NCBI RefSeq assembly: GCF_024169515.1
Contig: NZ_JAMKCQ010000001.1
Coordinates: forward strand, 186,001 to 250,000
DNA length: 64,000 nt
DNA from: Erwinia aphidicola
GTDB taxonomy: Bacteria > Pseudomonadota > Gammaproteobacteria > Enterobacterales > Enterobacteriaceae
Direction of reading: 5' to 3'
Part shown: piece after piece, positions 55,786 through 64,000 of the stretch
Position numbering within the stretch: the first letter of the stretch is position 1
How the letters are laid out: each line of letters starts with the position of its first letter
Notes under the pieces: model-generated
Database searches by the model: none
The model's input: the letters and a program-made list of their open reading frames with translations, nothing else
What the model was told of the DNA's origin: nothing
Translations under genes and position numbers: made by a program

Positions 55786-58341
55786 ATGTTCAGGATACTT
55801 TTCACTGCCGCTCCTGTCTGGCGTCTCCGGCTTTGCAACTTTTTCTCGCGTAGTCTGTTACTTCTTGGATTGCTGAGTATAGAAACTCAACAAAAACTTT
55901 TCGCCGCAACGGATGAGGGAATCGCTATATTTGATGCTCATTTTTTACGTAACACCTCTGATGAAAGTATTGATGTTTCACAGTTTAGTCGCGGTCACGC
56001 GTTACAGCCCGGTCGCTATGATGTCAATATTGTGCTGAATGAAAGATCGATTAAACAATTAAAAGTGACGGTTAAAAAAATTTCAAACCACACGGTTATC
56101 TGTATAACGCGCCCGCTGCTCAATTTATTACATATAAAAAGCACTTACATTGACGACCAGCAGCTAAAAAAACTCGATACTTCTGCAAACTGTTTAAGTC
56201 TGGAACAGCTTATTCCTGCCGCAAGTGCCCATATCGACATTAGCACCTTAAGCATGATAATCGCTATTCCGCAGGCAGCATTACAGCATCAGGCACAAAA
56301 TGAAGTTGATCCTTCTTTGTGGCAACGAGGAATTAATGCTCTTATTTTAAACTATAACGCTAACTACTATCAGTCAAAGCAGGATGGTAGCGCGTTTAAC
56401 TCCTTATATAACAGCAATAATATTGGCCTGAATATCCATGGTTTTCATTTCCGCCATCTGGGATCGCTGAACTGGCAAACTGAGAGCAGCACGCACTATC
56501 AAAACCTGCGCAATTATGTTGAGCGTGATATCAGTTCAATCCGGTCGCGCATTACTGTGGGAGACGCCGATACCAGCGGCAATCTTTTTGATAGCTTTTC
56601 ATTCCGCGGCTTAACACTGCGCAGCGTCGACGCCATGCTGCCAGATTCGCGGCGCGGCTATGCTCCCGCCATTAGAGGCGTGGCTCAGACCCATGCCCGC
56701 GTTAGCGTGCGGCAGAATAACGTGCTGCTGTATGAAACCACCGTCCCTCCTGGCCCCTTTAGCTTCGACGACCTTTATCCTACCGGCTATGGTGGAGACC
56801 TGGTGGTCACCATAAGGGAATCCGATGGCCAGATAAGTCAATTTATGGTGCCTTACGCTTCTATTCCCCAGCTGGTGCGTCAGGGAACAACACTGTTTAG
56901 CATTACCGCCGGTACGCTGCGTAATATGAATCTGTCCAACACGGAAACCGTCGCCCAGGCCACGCTGCAACGGGGGGTCAGTAACCTTGTGACCAGCTAT
57001 GGCGGTATCTTAACCACGCGTAATTATCACGCTTTCCTGCTGGGCGGCGCAGTCGGCACGTCAATGGGGGCGCTGGCGCTGGATGTCAGCCAGGCACAAA
57101 CGGTCAGCCGCAGTAAGCGCCTTTCAGGTCAAAGCTATCGAATGACCTACAGCAAAGAGTTTAATCAGAGCAGCAGTAGCGTATCTGTCGCCGCCTGGCG
57201 CTTCTCATCTTCCGGTTATCTGGGCCTGAATGATGCGATGCACTGGATAGATAACCGGCGGCGTAACGTCCCCTCTTCCTGCGATGATGCAAAGCAGGCG
57301 CAGCGTAGCCGTCTCTCCATCAGCCTTTCACAGACTCTGCCTGAAAGCTGGGGGCAAATGTATCTGACTGCAATCAGGCAGAATTACTGGCGCAATAATG
57401 GCAATGACAACCAGCTTCAGGCGGGATACAGCAATGCGTTTCGCTCGCTGAGTTGGTCACTCTCGGTAAACCGCTTGAGTTCACGCGATGGGGGAGAGAC
57501 TCAATTTTCTCTCGGCTTCTCACTGCCGCTGGGCAGCGACATGCAGGATACCAGCATGAACCTGAACGTTAACCACGACGCCCAGGGATTATCCAGCCAG
57601 GTTAATCTCAGCAGTTCACTGGGAGCAGAACAGCAGTTTGATTACAACGTTGGAATAAGCCAGGATCGCCAGCAGGGAGCCAGCGCCAATACGGTCGCCA
57701 GCTGGCACTCAGCCTGGAGCACCTTGCAAGGCAGCTATGAAGCTGGCAACCATAGCCACTCATGGTCCGGGGGTCTCAGCGGGGCGCTGGTAGCACTGCC
57801 TGATGGCGTGATTTTCAGTCCCTGGTACAGCGAAACCATGGCGCTGGTCGATGCGCCTTACGCTAAGGGCGCCACGGTGGAAGGTCACTCTGGCCTGAAG
57901 CTCAATGATCAGGGACGTGCACTCGTTCCCTATATGATTGCCTACCACCTCAATGAGATCGTCCTCGACCCACAAGGGTTACCGCCAGATGTGGAGCTAA
58001 AGAGCACCCGTCAGCAGAGCGCACCATATGCAGGTGCGCTGGTTAAAGTTAAGTTTGCCACCACGCGCGGTCGGGCTGTGTTAATCCATTCTACCCACTC
58101 CGATGGTCAGAGCCTGCCGTTTGGTGCCAGCGTGAGTGATGAACGGGGGAATAACCTCGGATTGGTTGCTCAGGGCGATATGATCTATGTCCGTCTACCA
58201 GAGGGACGTTCTCGTCTGGTGGTCAAATCCGGCGAAACAACCGTCTGCACGCTGACCGTTACTCTTCCCCCGCACCAGCAGCTGGAAAACGGCTTTGAAC
58301 GGTTTAACACACCCTGCCTGCCTGCTAACGCCCGATCGTAA
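55786..58341 (+). CDS. Fimbrial outer-membrane usher
   Basis: Usher of 851 residues that assembles and exports the fimbrial subunits through the outer membrane. A long signal segment precedes the N-terminal chaperone-binding domain (FDAHFLRNTSDESIDVSQF…LQPGRYDVNIVLN). The 24-strand beta barrel with plug follows (DSRRGYAPAIRGVAQTHARV, YPTGYGGDLVVTIRESDGQ, NDAMHWIDNRRRN). Two C-terminal domains complete it (YAGALVKVKFATTRGRAVLI, PFGASVSDERGNNLG). The length is normal for the family. The downstream adhesin gene starts 4 bases after the stop. Confidence 0.93.
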   Translation: MFRILFTAAPVWRLRLCNFFSRSLLLLGLLSIETQQKLFAATDEGIAIFDAHFLRNTSDESIDVSQFSRGHALQPGRYDVNIVLNERSIKQLKVTVKKISNHTVICITRPLLNLLHIKSTYIDDQQLKKLDTSANCLSLEQLIPAASAHIDISTLSMIIAIPQAALQHQAQNEVDPSLWQRGINALILNYNANYYQSKQDGSAFNSLYNSNNIGLNIHGFHFRHLGSLNWQTESSTHYQNLRNYVERDISSIRSRITVGDADTSGNLFDSFSFRGLTLRSVDAMLPDSRRGYAPAIRGVAQTHARVSVRQNNVLLYETTVPPGPFSFDDLYPTGYGGDLVVTIRESDGQISQFMVPYASIPQLVRQGTTLFSITAGTLRNMNLSNTETVAQATLQRGVSNLVTSYGGILTTRNYHAFLLGGAVGTSMGALALDVSQAQTVSRSKRLSGQSYRMTYSKEFNQSSSSVSVAAWRFSSSGYLGLNDAMHWIDNRRRNVPSSCDDAKQAQRSRLSISLSQTLPESWGQMYLTAIRQNYWRNNGNDNQLQAGYSNAFRSLSWSLSVNRLSSRDGGETQFSLGFSLPLGSDMQDTSMNLNVNHDAQGLSSQVNLSSSLGAEQQFDYNVGISQDRQQGASANTVASWHSAWSTLQGSYEAGNHSHSWSGGLSGALVALPDGVIFSPWYSETMALVDAPYAKGATVEGHSGLKLNDQGRALVPYMIAYHLNEIVLDPQGLPPDVELKSTRQQSAPYAGALVKVKFATTRGRAVLIHSTHSDGQSLPFGASVSDERGNNLGLVAQGDMIYVRLPEGRSRLVVKSGETTVCTLTVTLPPHQQLENGFERFNTPCLPANARS

Positions 58342-58345
58342 CGAG

Positions 58346-59386
58346 ATGAGATTGATGAATTATCGATACTATTTACTGCTGTTTGCCGCCGTTGCGCTCG
58401 CACCGTTCAGTTTGCCGACCCAAGCCGGCTCGCTGAAATGTGTCACAGAGCGGCGAGGCGCTTTCCCGCTGGTGGTGTTCAACGCCGGCAACGCGCTGAA
58501 ATTATCCTCTTCACTGCCAATGGGAGCTACGGTGTTTAACCAGAGCTACACTATCACCGCCTGGTGCAGTATCAGCGACCCTCAGCAGCAGGGAAATGAA
58601 CTGGCCTTATTCATTCGCCGTAACGGCAGTAAAATACTCGGTAACGGCTTAACGCTGATCACCACGCTAAATGGCGATCGGGGTAGCGATGATGGCGTAG
58701 TCAGTACCGGCGTGATGATTACCAATCATAATGCTGCGGCTGGTCTCCCGCATAGTACCTGGCAACGAGCCAGCTTTGGCGTCACCGTTGAAATTGTTAA
58801 ATCCGGGCAAACGCCGGAACGCCCTGAGCAGGTAACGCCAATTAACTCACGCATTTCACTATTTGATATTGGCTCCGACAACGGCGGAAAAAAAGCGAAC
58901 TATCAGATGCTGGATGCCGAAAAGTGGCTGAGCTTCAAAGCAAAGAGCTGTAAAGTCCAGGGACCTGCGTCCTTTAGCGTTTCGCTAGGTACCATCAGGA
59001 TCAGACAAGACCGGGGTTTCGGTTCAGCTATCGGTTCCACTAGCGAGGGTAAAACATTCGCGCTTAACTTTATTTGCGATACGGATGTTTCGGGCAATTT
59101 TAATGTGATGCTGCGGCTCGATGGTCAAACCCCAGCAGGTGGGGCAAAACAGGGATTGATCAGCCTGAACAGCCAGGTTCACAGCGCCAGCGGCGTCGCG
59201 ATACAAATCTTACATGCTGCCAGTGGCTTTCCGGTAGATATTGGCAACAGCTGGAAAATCGGCAGTTATCCTCTTGCCCGCCGTACCATAGAAGTGCCGT
59301 TGCTTGCACGCTACTACCAATTGACACCGGGCATTACTCCCGGAAAGGCTACCGGCATACTCACCTGGACAATCAGCTATCTGTAA
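58346..59386 (+). CDS. Fimbrial tip adhesin-like protein
   Basis: Secreted protein of 346 residues at the end of the fimbrial operon. The signal peptide LLLFAAVALAPFSLPTQA is followed by a cysteine-containing N-terminal region (CVTERRGAFPL…ITAWCSISDP), likely the receptor-binding domain. The C-terminal pilin domain (about 215-346, KSCKVQGPASFSVSLGTIRI…FICDTDVSG…GILTWTISYL) has a donor strand with penultimate tyrosine. The size and two-domain layout fit a tip adhesin; the ligand is unknown. ATGs at 58346 and 58355 are both possible. Confidence 0.82.
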   Translation: MRLMNYRYYLLLFAAVALAPFSLPTQAGSLKCVTERRGAFPLVVFNAGNALKLSSSLPMGATVFNQSYTITAWCSISDPQQQGNELALFIRRNGSKILGNGLTLITTLNGDRGSDDGVVSTGVMITNHNAAAGLPHSTWQRASFGVTVEIVKSGQTPERPEQVTPINSRISLFDIGSDNGGKKANYQMLDAEKWLSFKAKSCKVQGPASFSVSLGTIRIRQDRGFGSAIGSTSEGKTFALNFICDTDVSGNFNVMLRLDGQTPAGGAKQGLISLNSQVHSASGVAIQILHAASGFPVDIGNSWKIGSYPLARRTIEVPLLARYYQLTPGITPGKATGILTWTISYL

Positions 59387-59530
59387 ACGGTGCACGTTAA
59401 AAAAAAGTCGGAAAGCGACACGATTAAGCCGCCCTGCTCTACCTATCCCCGGCCGGGATTGTTATCATGCTCTATTACCCTCTGTGGTCCGGCGCGCCCC
59501 GGATAATGACTCTGACTGAAGGACTTCGCC

Positions 59531-60568
59531 ATGCAACCTTTGAGTGGCCCTGGTGCGCCGATTCCCGGCGATCGACCGACGATCGATGCCCAAAAGGGCA
59601 CATCGCGCCCCGGCCCTGGCGATCAACCTCTTACGCCCGCACAGCGCACCACGCTGGAGCGCCTGATCGTCAAGATCATGTCGCTCAGCACGCTGAAATC
59701 CCCCGAGCTGTGGGCTGGCCTGCGCCATGAGGTCGGCGTAAAAAATGATGCGGGCCTGCTGGCGCGCCATTTTCCTCCGGCAGAACAGTTCCTCAATACG
59801 CGTTTGTCACAGGTGCAAAACACCCACGCCACGCGCCAGCTGTTACAGCAGCTGACCGACCTGCTGCCCACCGGGAATAACCGCCAGGCGGTGAGCGACT
59901 TTATCCGTCAGCAGTTTGGTCATACGGTCTTAAGCTCGCTCAACCCTGACCAGCTGCGTCAGGTGCTGACCATGCTGCAGAACGGGCAGATGGCGATCCC
60001 ACAGCCGCAGCAGACGCGCAGCAGCGATCGCAGCCTGCTGCCAGCCGAGCATCAGACGCTGAACCAGCAGATTTCGCGCCTTGCCGCCGCCACCGGCGAG
60101 CAGCCGGTCAAACTGTGGGCTTCCGTACTGAAGGTGATGAACCTGCACAGCGGTGATCCTATCCCCTCGCGCGCCTTCCCGCTGCTCAACCAGTATCTGC
60201 AGGCCAGCCAGACGCTTAGCCAGCATAGCGCACCGACGCTAACGCAGCTGATTGCCACCCTGAAGCAGCCGCCGGATGTGGGCGAGCAGCGTATGCTGGA
60301 GGATTACAGCCAGCAGCGCTTCAGCATTGCGCCACAAACGGTGCTCAGCCCGACTCAGGCACAGGACCTGCTCAATCTGCTGTTCAGCCGCCGCGCAGAG
60401 CGTTTGCAGGAACAGCCGCTGGCCGACAGCGAGCTGAATCCAAAACCGATTGCAGCGCCAATCTGGGGTACGCTGCCGCCGATGTTGCAGCCGCTGGCGA
60501 ATCGTCCGGTGTTTACCGCCTTTGCCATGCTGATCCTGCTGGTTCTGGTGCTGTGGATGCTGTTCTGA
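59531..60568 (+). CDS. flk: Flagella biosynthesis regulatory protein Flk
   Basis: Inner-membrane-anchored protein of 345 residues, matching E. coli and Salmonella Flk in layout: a proline- and glycine-rich N-terminus, helical repeats in the middle (ELWAGLRHEVGVKNDAGLLARHFPPAE, GNNRQAVSDFIRQQFG, IPQPQQTRSSDRSLLPAEH, AAATGEQPVKLWASVLKV) and one C-terminal membrane helix (PVFTAFAMLILLVLVLWMLF). In Salmonella it prevents premature secretion of FlgM or hook-type substrates. It is separated from its usual neighbour pdxB by the accessory block. Confidence 0.93.
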   Translation: MQPLSGPGAPIPGDRPTIDAQKGTSRPGPGDQPLTPAQRTTLERLIVKIMSLSTLKSPELWAGLRHEVGVKNDAGLLARHFPPAEQFLNTRLSQVQNTHATRQLLQQLTDLLPTGNNRQAVSDFIRQQFGHTVLSSLNPDQLRQVLTMLQNGQMAIPQPQQTRSSDRSLLPAEHQTLNQQISRLAAATGEQPVKLWASVLKVMNLHSGDPIPSRAFPLLNQYLQASQTLSQHSAPTLTQLIATLKQPPDVGEQRMLEDYSQQRFSIAPQTVLSPTQAQDLLNLLFSRRAERLQEQPLADSELNPKPIAAPIWGTLPPMLQPLANRPVFTAFAMLILLVLVLWMLF

Positions 60569-60585
60569 TTTAGCGCCTTATCAGG

Positions 60586-60616
60586 GCTGGCGCCAACGCG
60601 GCGCCAGCTCTTCTTC
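60586..60616 (+). terminator. Hairpin terminator after flk
   Basis: GCTGGCGC-CAACGCG-GCGCCAGC followed by TCTTCTTCTC, 17 bases after the flk stop and just before the convergent transporter gene stop. Confidence 0.75.
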
Positions 60617-62065
60617 TCAGGCCACTTCCTCTACCGGCTTGCCGCCAAAGCGGTCGCGCATAATCTGCTCGATCTCCTCCAGGCTCTTACCTCTTGTCTC
60701 CGGCAGCATCAGCGCCACAAAGGCCAGTGAGCCGATGTTAATGATGGCGAAAATAAAGAACGTTTTGCTGCCGGCAAACGCCATTAGCGGCGGGAAGCAG
60801 AAAGCGACCAGCGCATTAAAAATCCACTGTAATGACACCGCGGTGCCCGTCAGCGCCCCGCGCAGCTGCATCGGGAACAGTTCGGACATCAGCAGCCAGT
60901 AGACGGGTGAAATGCACATCTGCATAAAGAACAGGAACATCAGAATAAAGGCCAGCGCCAGATAGCTTTGGGTTAAACCGGCTGGCACCAGCGTCATCAC
61001 CAGCCCTAACATCAGCTGGGCGGCGATAACAAAGAACAGCCCGGTCATCAGCATTTTACGGCGTGGGAAGCGGCTAACCGCCCAAATACCCACGAAGGTG
61101 GCAATCACGGAAACCACACCGTTGCCAATCGTGGCGGCGATAGAGGCGCTGGTTCCCAGCCCGGTCGACTTCAGGATAATCGGCGTGTAGTACATAAAGG
61201 CATTGACCCCGGTGAACTGGATAACGAAACCCAGCCCGATGCCGATCATCAACAGGCGCAGCACCCATTTTTCCTTAATCAGGGTCATCACGTCCGGCCC
61301 ACGCTCGGCCTTACGCGCCTGTTTTTTCATCTCGCGCATCTCCTTACGCACCTCTCGCGGAGTTTCACGCAGGTACTTCAGGATGTTTTTTGCCTCCTGC
61401 AGTCGCCCTTCGGCCACCATCCAGTGCGGGGATGCCGGAACAAAAAAGGTGCCGATAAACAGCAGCAGGCCGGGGATCATGGCGATAGCCAGCATATAGC
61501 GCCACAGGTGTTCGTCATGCAGCAGATAGCTGAGCAGAGTGCTGGCAACGTAGGCCACCAGCTGGCCGGTGACAATCATCAGCTCATTACGGCTCACCAG
61601 TGGAGCCCTTAATTTCGGACCGGCGATCTCAGCAATAAACACCGGCACGGTGGCCGACCCGCCGCCAACGGCGATACCGAGCAGAAAACGCATCGCCACC
61701 ATCACCGAAATCGACGGTGCAAGAGCAGTACCGAGGGAGCCGGCAACAAACAGCACGGCGAGGCTGCGTAGCGTGATGCGGCGGCCAAACTTGTCGGAGA
61801 AGAAACCACTGAGGAAGGAACCGAGCGCGGCGCCAAACACCAGTGAAGAGGCGACCAGCCCTTCAGTAAACGAGTTTAAGCCCAGCCCGCCCTGTGCCGC
61901 AGGCGCGGACATATAGGGTAAAGCCCCGGAGATAATACCGGTGTCGTAACCAAAGGCCAGCGCGCCCATGGTGGCGACGAGCACCACAAAGAAAATTCGC
62001 TGTTTAACAATCGTCGCGCGCGAGGACTCATCGGCTTCCGAGGAGTCTGAGGAGGTTGTGTTCAT
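60617..62065 (-). CDS. MFS transporter, sugar porter family
   Basis: Inner-membrane transporter of 482 residues with 12 predicted helices. Sugar-porter signatures are present: GYDTGIISGALPYM in helix 1, the loop SDKFGRRITL, ELMIVTGQLVAYV, a PASPHWMVAEGR version of the PESPRWL motif, and the C-terminal PETRGKSLEEIEQ. The second-half loop SRFPRRKML is intact. A hexose, pentose or inositol is the likely substrate but cannot be chosen. It is not an operon member; the rhodanese gene upstream has the same orientation with a 120-base gap. Confidence 0.88.
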   Translation of the reverse strand: MNTTSSDSSEADESSRATIVKQRIFFVVLVATMGALAFGYDTGIISGALPYMSAPAAQGGLGLNSFTEGLVASSLVFGAALGSFLSGFFSDKFGRRITLRSLAVLFVAGSLGTALAPSISVMVAMRFLLGIAVGGGSATVPVFIAEIAGPKLRAPLVSRNELMIVTGQLVAYVASTLLSYLLHDEHLWRYMLAIAMIPGLLLFIGTFFVPASPHWMVAEGRLQEAKNILKYLRETPREVRKEMREMKKQARKAERGPDVMTLIKEKWVLRLLMIGIGLGFVIQFTGVNAFMYYTPIILKSTGLGTSASIAATIGNGVVSVIATFVGIWAVSRFPRRKMLMTGLFFVIAAQLMLGLVMTLVPAGLTQSYLALAFILMFLFFMQMCISPVYWLLMSELFPMQLRGALTGTAVSLQWIFNALVAFCFPPLMAFAGSKTFFIFAIINIGSLAFVALMLPETRGKSLEEIEQIMRDRFGGKPVEEVA

Positions 62066-62186
62066 ATGATCCCTGAATAAGAAGAAAAGTCTGTGGCGCT
62101 CACATTTATTGTGGAAAAGGCGCTAAACGGTGAGTCGCGCAAAAAGTGTAGACTCCGTCACAGTTTTCGACAAATTCAAAAGTCAT

Positions 62187-62639
62187 TTAACATCCGCAGT
62201 CGCTTAGAGCGGCAGCGGCGGGCCACTGCCCCGCGTTATCTCCTGTCACGATCGGATGGCTATCGCGCTGCCAAAAATCCAGCCCGCCGATCAGCTCTTT
62301 CACCTGAAAACCCGCAGCAGCCAGCTTCCAGGCTCCTTTGGTCGAACCGTTACAGCCAATGCCGTCACAGTAGGTGATATACACCTTTTCGCGCGCCAGT
62401 GCGGCCAGGGTCTCTGCCGTCATGGTGCGATGGGGAAAGCTGAGCGCCCCGGCTATATGCCCGGCGCGGTACTGCTGTGCGGAGCGCACATCCAGCACCA
62501 CAATCGCCGCGATGCCCGCAGCAAGGTCCTGCGCCACATCCCAGGCATCGGCGTAATGCGCCAGTTTGTCACGCAGCCACGCTTCACTCTGCGCGGGGGA
62601 TGGCGGGGGAAACTGTAAAACGGCTGAAAATGGGTTCAT
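62187..62639 (-). CDS. Rhodanese-like domain protein
   Basis: Single-domain rhodanese of 150 residues, possibly a thiosulfate or persulfide sulfurtransferase. It shows VVLDVRSAQQYRAGHIAGAL (about 47-65) and the active loop YCDGIGCNGSTKGA with C91 and C96; C96 begins the six-residue loop and is the probable catalytic residue. The C-terminal DCGC is unusual for the family and could add a redox or metal-binding pair. It is divergent from a MocR-type regulator gene, which may control it. Confidence 0.87.
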   Translation of the reverse strand: MNPFSAVLQFPPPSPAQSEAWLRDKLAHYADAWDVAQDLAAGIAAIVVLDVRSAQQYRAGHIAGALSFPHRTMTAETLAALAREKVYITYCDGIGCNGSTKGAWKLAAAGFQVKELIGGLDFWQRDSHPIVTGDNAGQWPAAAALSDCGC

Positions 62640-62683
62640 CTCATGCTCCGGTTCGGGTTAATGTTGTTATCTTAATGCGAATG

Positions 62684-62701
62684 GGTCTTTACAATAAGAC
62701 C
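62684..62701. promoter_or_regulatory. Candidate operator between rhodanese and MocR-type genes
   Basis: GGTCTT-TACAAT-AAGACC, a perfect 6-6-6 inverted repeat in the 88-base gap between the two divergent genes. The TACAAT spacer resembles a -10 element, so repressor and polymerase would compete. Confidence 0.5.
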
Positions 62702-62727
62702 GATTAAGCCACTACGATAAGGCCAAT

Positions 62728-64000
62728 ATGCCCACTGTTACCGTGCCGTTTCCTGCCCTGTTTAGTCGTCAGAATGCCACCACCCTGCGCGAGAAAGTGT
62801 GCGCGATGCTGCGTCAGGCCATCGTCGACGGCTCACTGCCAACCGCGGCACGCCTGCCCTCTTCTCGCGTGCTGGCCAGCGATTTGTCGCTGTCGCGCAT
62901 CACGGTTGAAGCAGCTTACAGCCAGCTGGAGAGTGAAGGCTATCTGACGCGTCAGACCGGGCGCGGAACGTTTGTCGCTGTTGCGCCCGTGCCGCCGCCG
63001 CGCCGCCGCCCGCCCGTGGCTGCCCCGCTTCTTTCCCTGCGCGGGCAGCAGATCGTCGCCGACGGCGGCTGTGAAGATCCGCCGTTTCCTCAAGCGTTTG
63101 CAGCCGGATCGCCAGACCTGCGCGCGTTTCCGCAGCGGATATGGCGTAGACTGACGCAGCAGCGCCTGCGGCTGGATGGCGAAAGCCTGATGCGCTACGG
63201 CGATCCGCTCGGCCTGCCGGCGCTGCGCCAGGCGGTGGCGCACTATCTGGCGCAGTCTCGCGGGGTGCGCTGCCACGCCGAACAGGTGGTGATCCTCACC
63301 AGTTCCCAGCAGGCACTGCAGATGATCGCCCTGCTGCTGTGCGATAGCGGCGACAGCGTTTGGCTGGAGGATCCGGGCTATCTCGGGGCCTGGCAGGCGT
63401 TTAGCAGCAGCGGCGCGCAGGTCAGCGGCATCGCTTGCGATGAGAGTGGCGCGATTATTCCGGGTGGAGATGCGCCAAAGCTGGTGTATCTCACGCCATC
63501 CCATCAATATCCCACCGGCGTGACGCTAGCGCTGGAGCGGCGCCTGGCGTGGCTGGCTTTTGCCCGCCAACAGCAGTGCTGGCTGATAGAAGATGATTAT
63601 GATAGCGAGTTTCACTACGACCAGCGCCCGATGCCCGCCTTACAGGGTCTGGAAGAGGATGCCCGGGTGCTGTATCTCGGCACCTTCTCCAAAGTGCTGT
63701 TTCCCTCTTTGCGGCTGGCGTATCTGGTGGTGCCCGATGCATTAATCGAACCATTACGCCGCCTGCGCAGCATTATCGACGGGCACAGCGCGCAGCTGAT
63801 GCAGGCGGTGACGGCAGATTTTATTCACCACGGTCACTTTGCCGCGCACCTGCGCCTGATGCGCCAGCTGTATGCCAGCCGCCGCAATCTGCTGGTCAAT
63901 GAGGTGAATGACAAACTCGCCGATCGCCTTACGCTATTCCCACATCAGGGCGGTTTACAGCTGGCGGTCGGGCTGAAAATGGGCAGTGAACAGCAGCTGA
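62728..64000 (+). CDS. MocR/PdxR-type transcriptional regulator (3' end missing)
   Basis: Second GntR/aminotransferase fusion regulator of the window, open to the right edge (424 codons seen). The winged helix reads TTLREKVCAMLRQAIVDGSL then LPSSRVLASDLSLSRITVEAAYSQLESEGYL. The aminotransferase-like part has YGDPLGLPALRQAVAHYL, TPSHQYPTG, IEDDYDSEFHYD, and the PLP lysine in LGTFSKVLFPSLRLAYLV. A proline-arginine-rich linker joins the two. The ATG at 62728 gives MPTVTVPFPAL; AAGG lies 5 bases upstream. The effector is unknown; the divergent rhodanese gene is the nearest candidate target. Confidence 0.88.
   Translation, partial: MPTVTVPFPALFSRQNATTLREKVCAMLRQAIVDGSLPTAARLPSSRVLASDLSLSRITVEAAYSQLESEGYLTRQTGRGTFVAVAPVPPPRRRPPVAAPLLSLRGQQIVADGGCEDPPFPQAFAAGSPDLRAFPQRIWRRLTQQRLRLDGESLMRYGDPLGLPALRQAVAHYLAQSRGVRCHAEQVVILTSSQQALQMIALLLCDSGDSVWLEDPGYLGAWQAFSSSGAQVSGIACDESGAIIPGGDAPKLVYLTPSHQYPTGVTLALERRLAWLAFARQQQCWLIEDDYDSEFHYDQRPMPALQGLEEDARVLYLGTFSKVLFPSLRLAYLVVPDALIEPLRRLRSIIDGHSAQLMQAVTADFIHHGHFAAHLRLMRQLYASRRNLLVNEVNDKLADRLTLFPHQGGLQLAVGLKMGSEQQL

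Overview
The window is a chromosomal segment of a Gram-negative enteric bacterium of the order Enterobacterales. The backbone keeps the E. coli gene order (nuo, lrhA, alaA, yfbR, hxpA, yfbU, yfbV, ackA, pta ... yfcD, yfcF, yfcH, hisPMQ ... ubiX, purF, cvpA, dedD, folC, accD, dedA, truA, usg, pdxB, flk). Several accessory blocks are missing or replaced relative to E. coli. Codon use, an ERIC element and short TAGGGGC-type palindromes suggest an Erwinia/Pantoea-like member (Erwiniaceae); this placement is an inference, not proven.

Layout. 1-6100: the promoter-proximal end of the NADH-quinone oxidoreductase operon (nuoA, B, CD, E, F, start of G, all on the minus strand), then its regulator-type neighbour lrhA and the divergent alaA-yfbR. 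10.6-14.7 kb: a lower-GC insert at the E. coli yfbS position. It holds a probable T6SS phospholipase effector (Tle4-like), two tandem near-identical periplasmic immunity genes (Tli4-like), a relict of a third copy, and decayed frames upstream. 15.4-21.1 kb: hxpA-yfbU-yfbV and the acetate switch genes ackA-pta. 21.2-31.2 kb: accessory genes between pta and yfcD: a LuxR-type regulator, an Nlp/SfsB-type regulator, a polyamine/GABA transport and transamination module with a MocR regulator, and a membrane/coiled-coil protein. 31.3-36.8 kb: yfcD, yfcF, yfcH and the hisJQMP basic amino acid importer. The importer has a recognisable sigma-54 promoter and NtrC-type palindrome upstream. 37.1-47 kb: ubiX, the cvpA-purF operon with a PurR box, dedD, folC, accD, dedA, truA, usg, pdxB.

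47.0-59.4 kb: about 12 kb of accessory DNA separating pdxB from flk, which are adjacent in E. coli. It carries the TctDE two-component system with the divergent TctCBA tricarboxylate transporter, an AraC regulator with a divergent EamA exporter, and a four-gene chaperone-usher fimbrial operon in AT-richer DNA. 59.5-64 kb: flk, a sugar-porter MFS transporter, a rhodanese, and a second MocR-type regulator cut by the window end.

The strongest candidates for unusual biology are the tle4/tli4 cargo locus with its mosaic immunity paralogues, the nitrogen-control architecture of the single-binding-protein his transporter with an internally deleted ERIC hairpin between hisJ and hisQ, and the pdxB-flk insertion block. 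No rRNA, tRNA, CRISPR array or intact transposase was seen.
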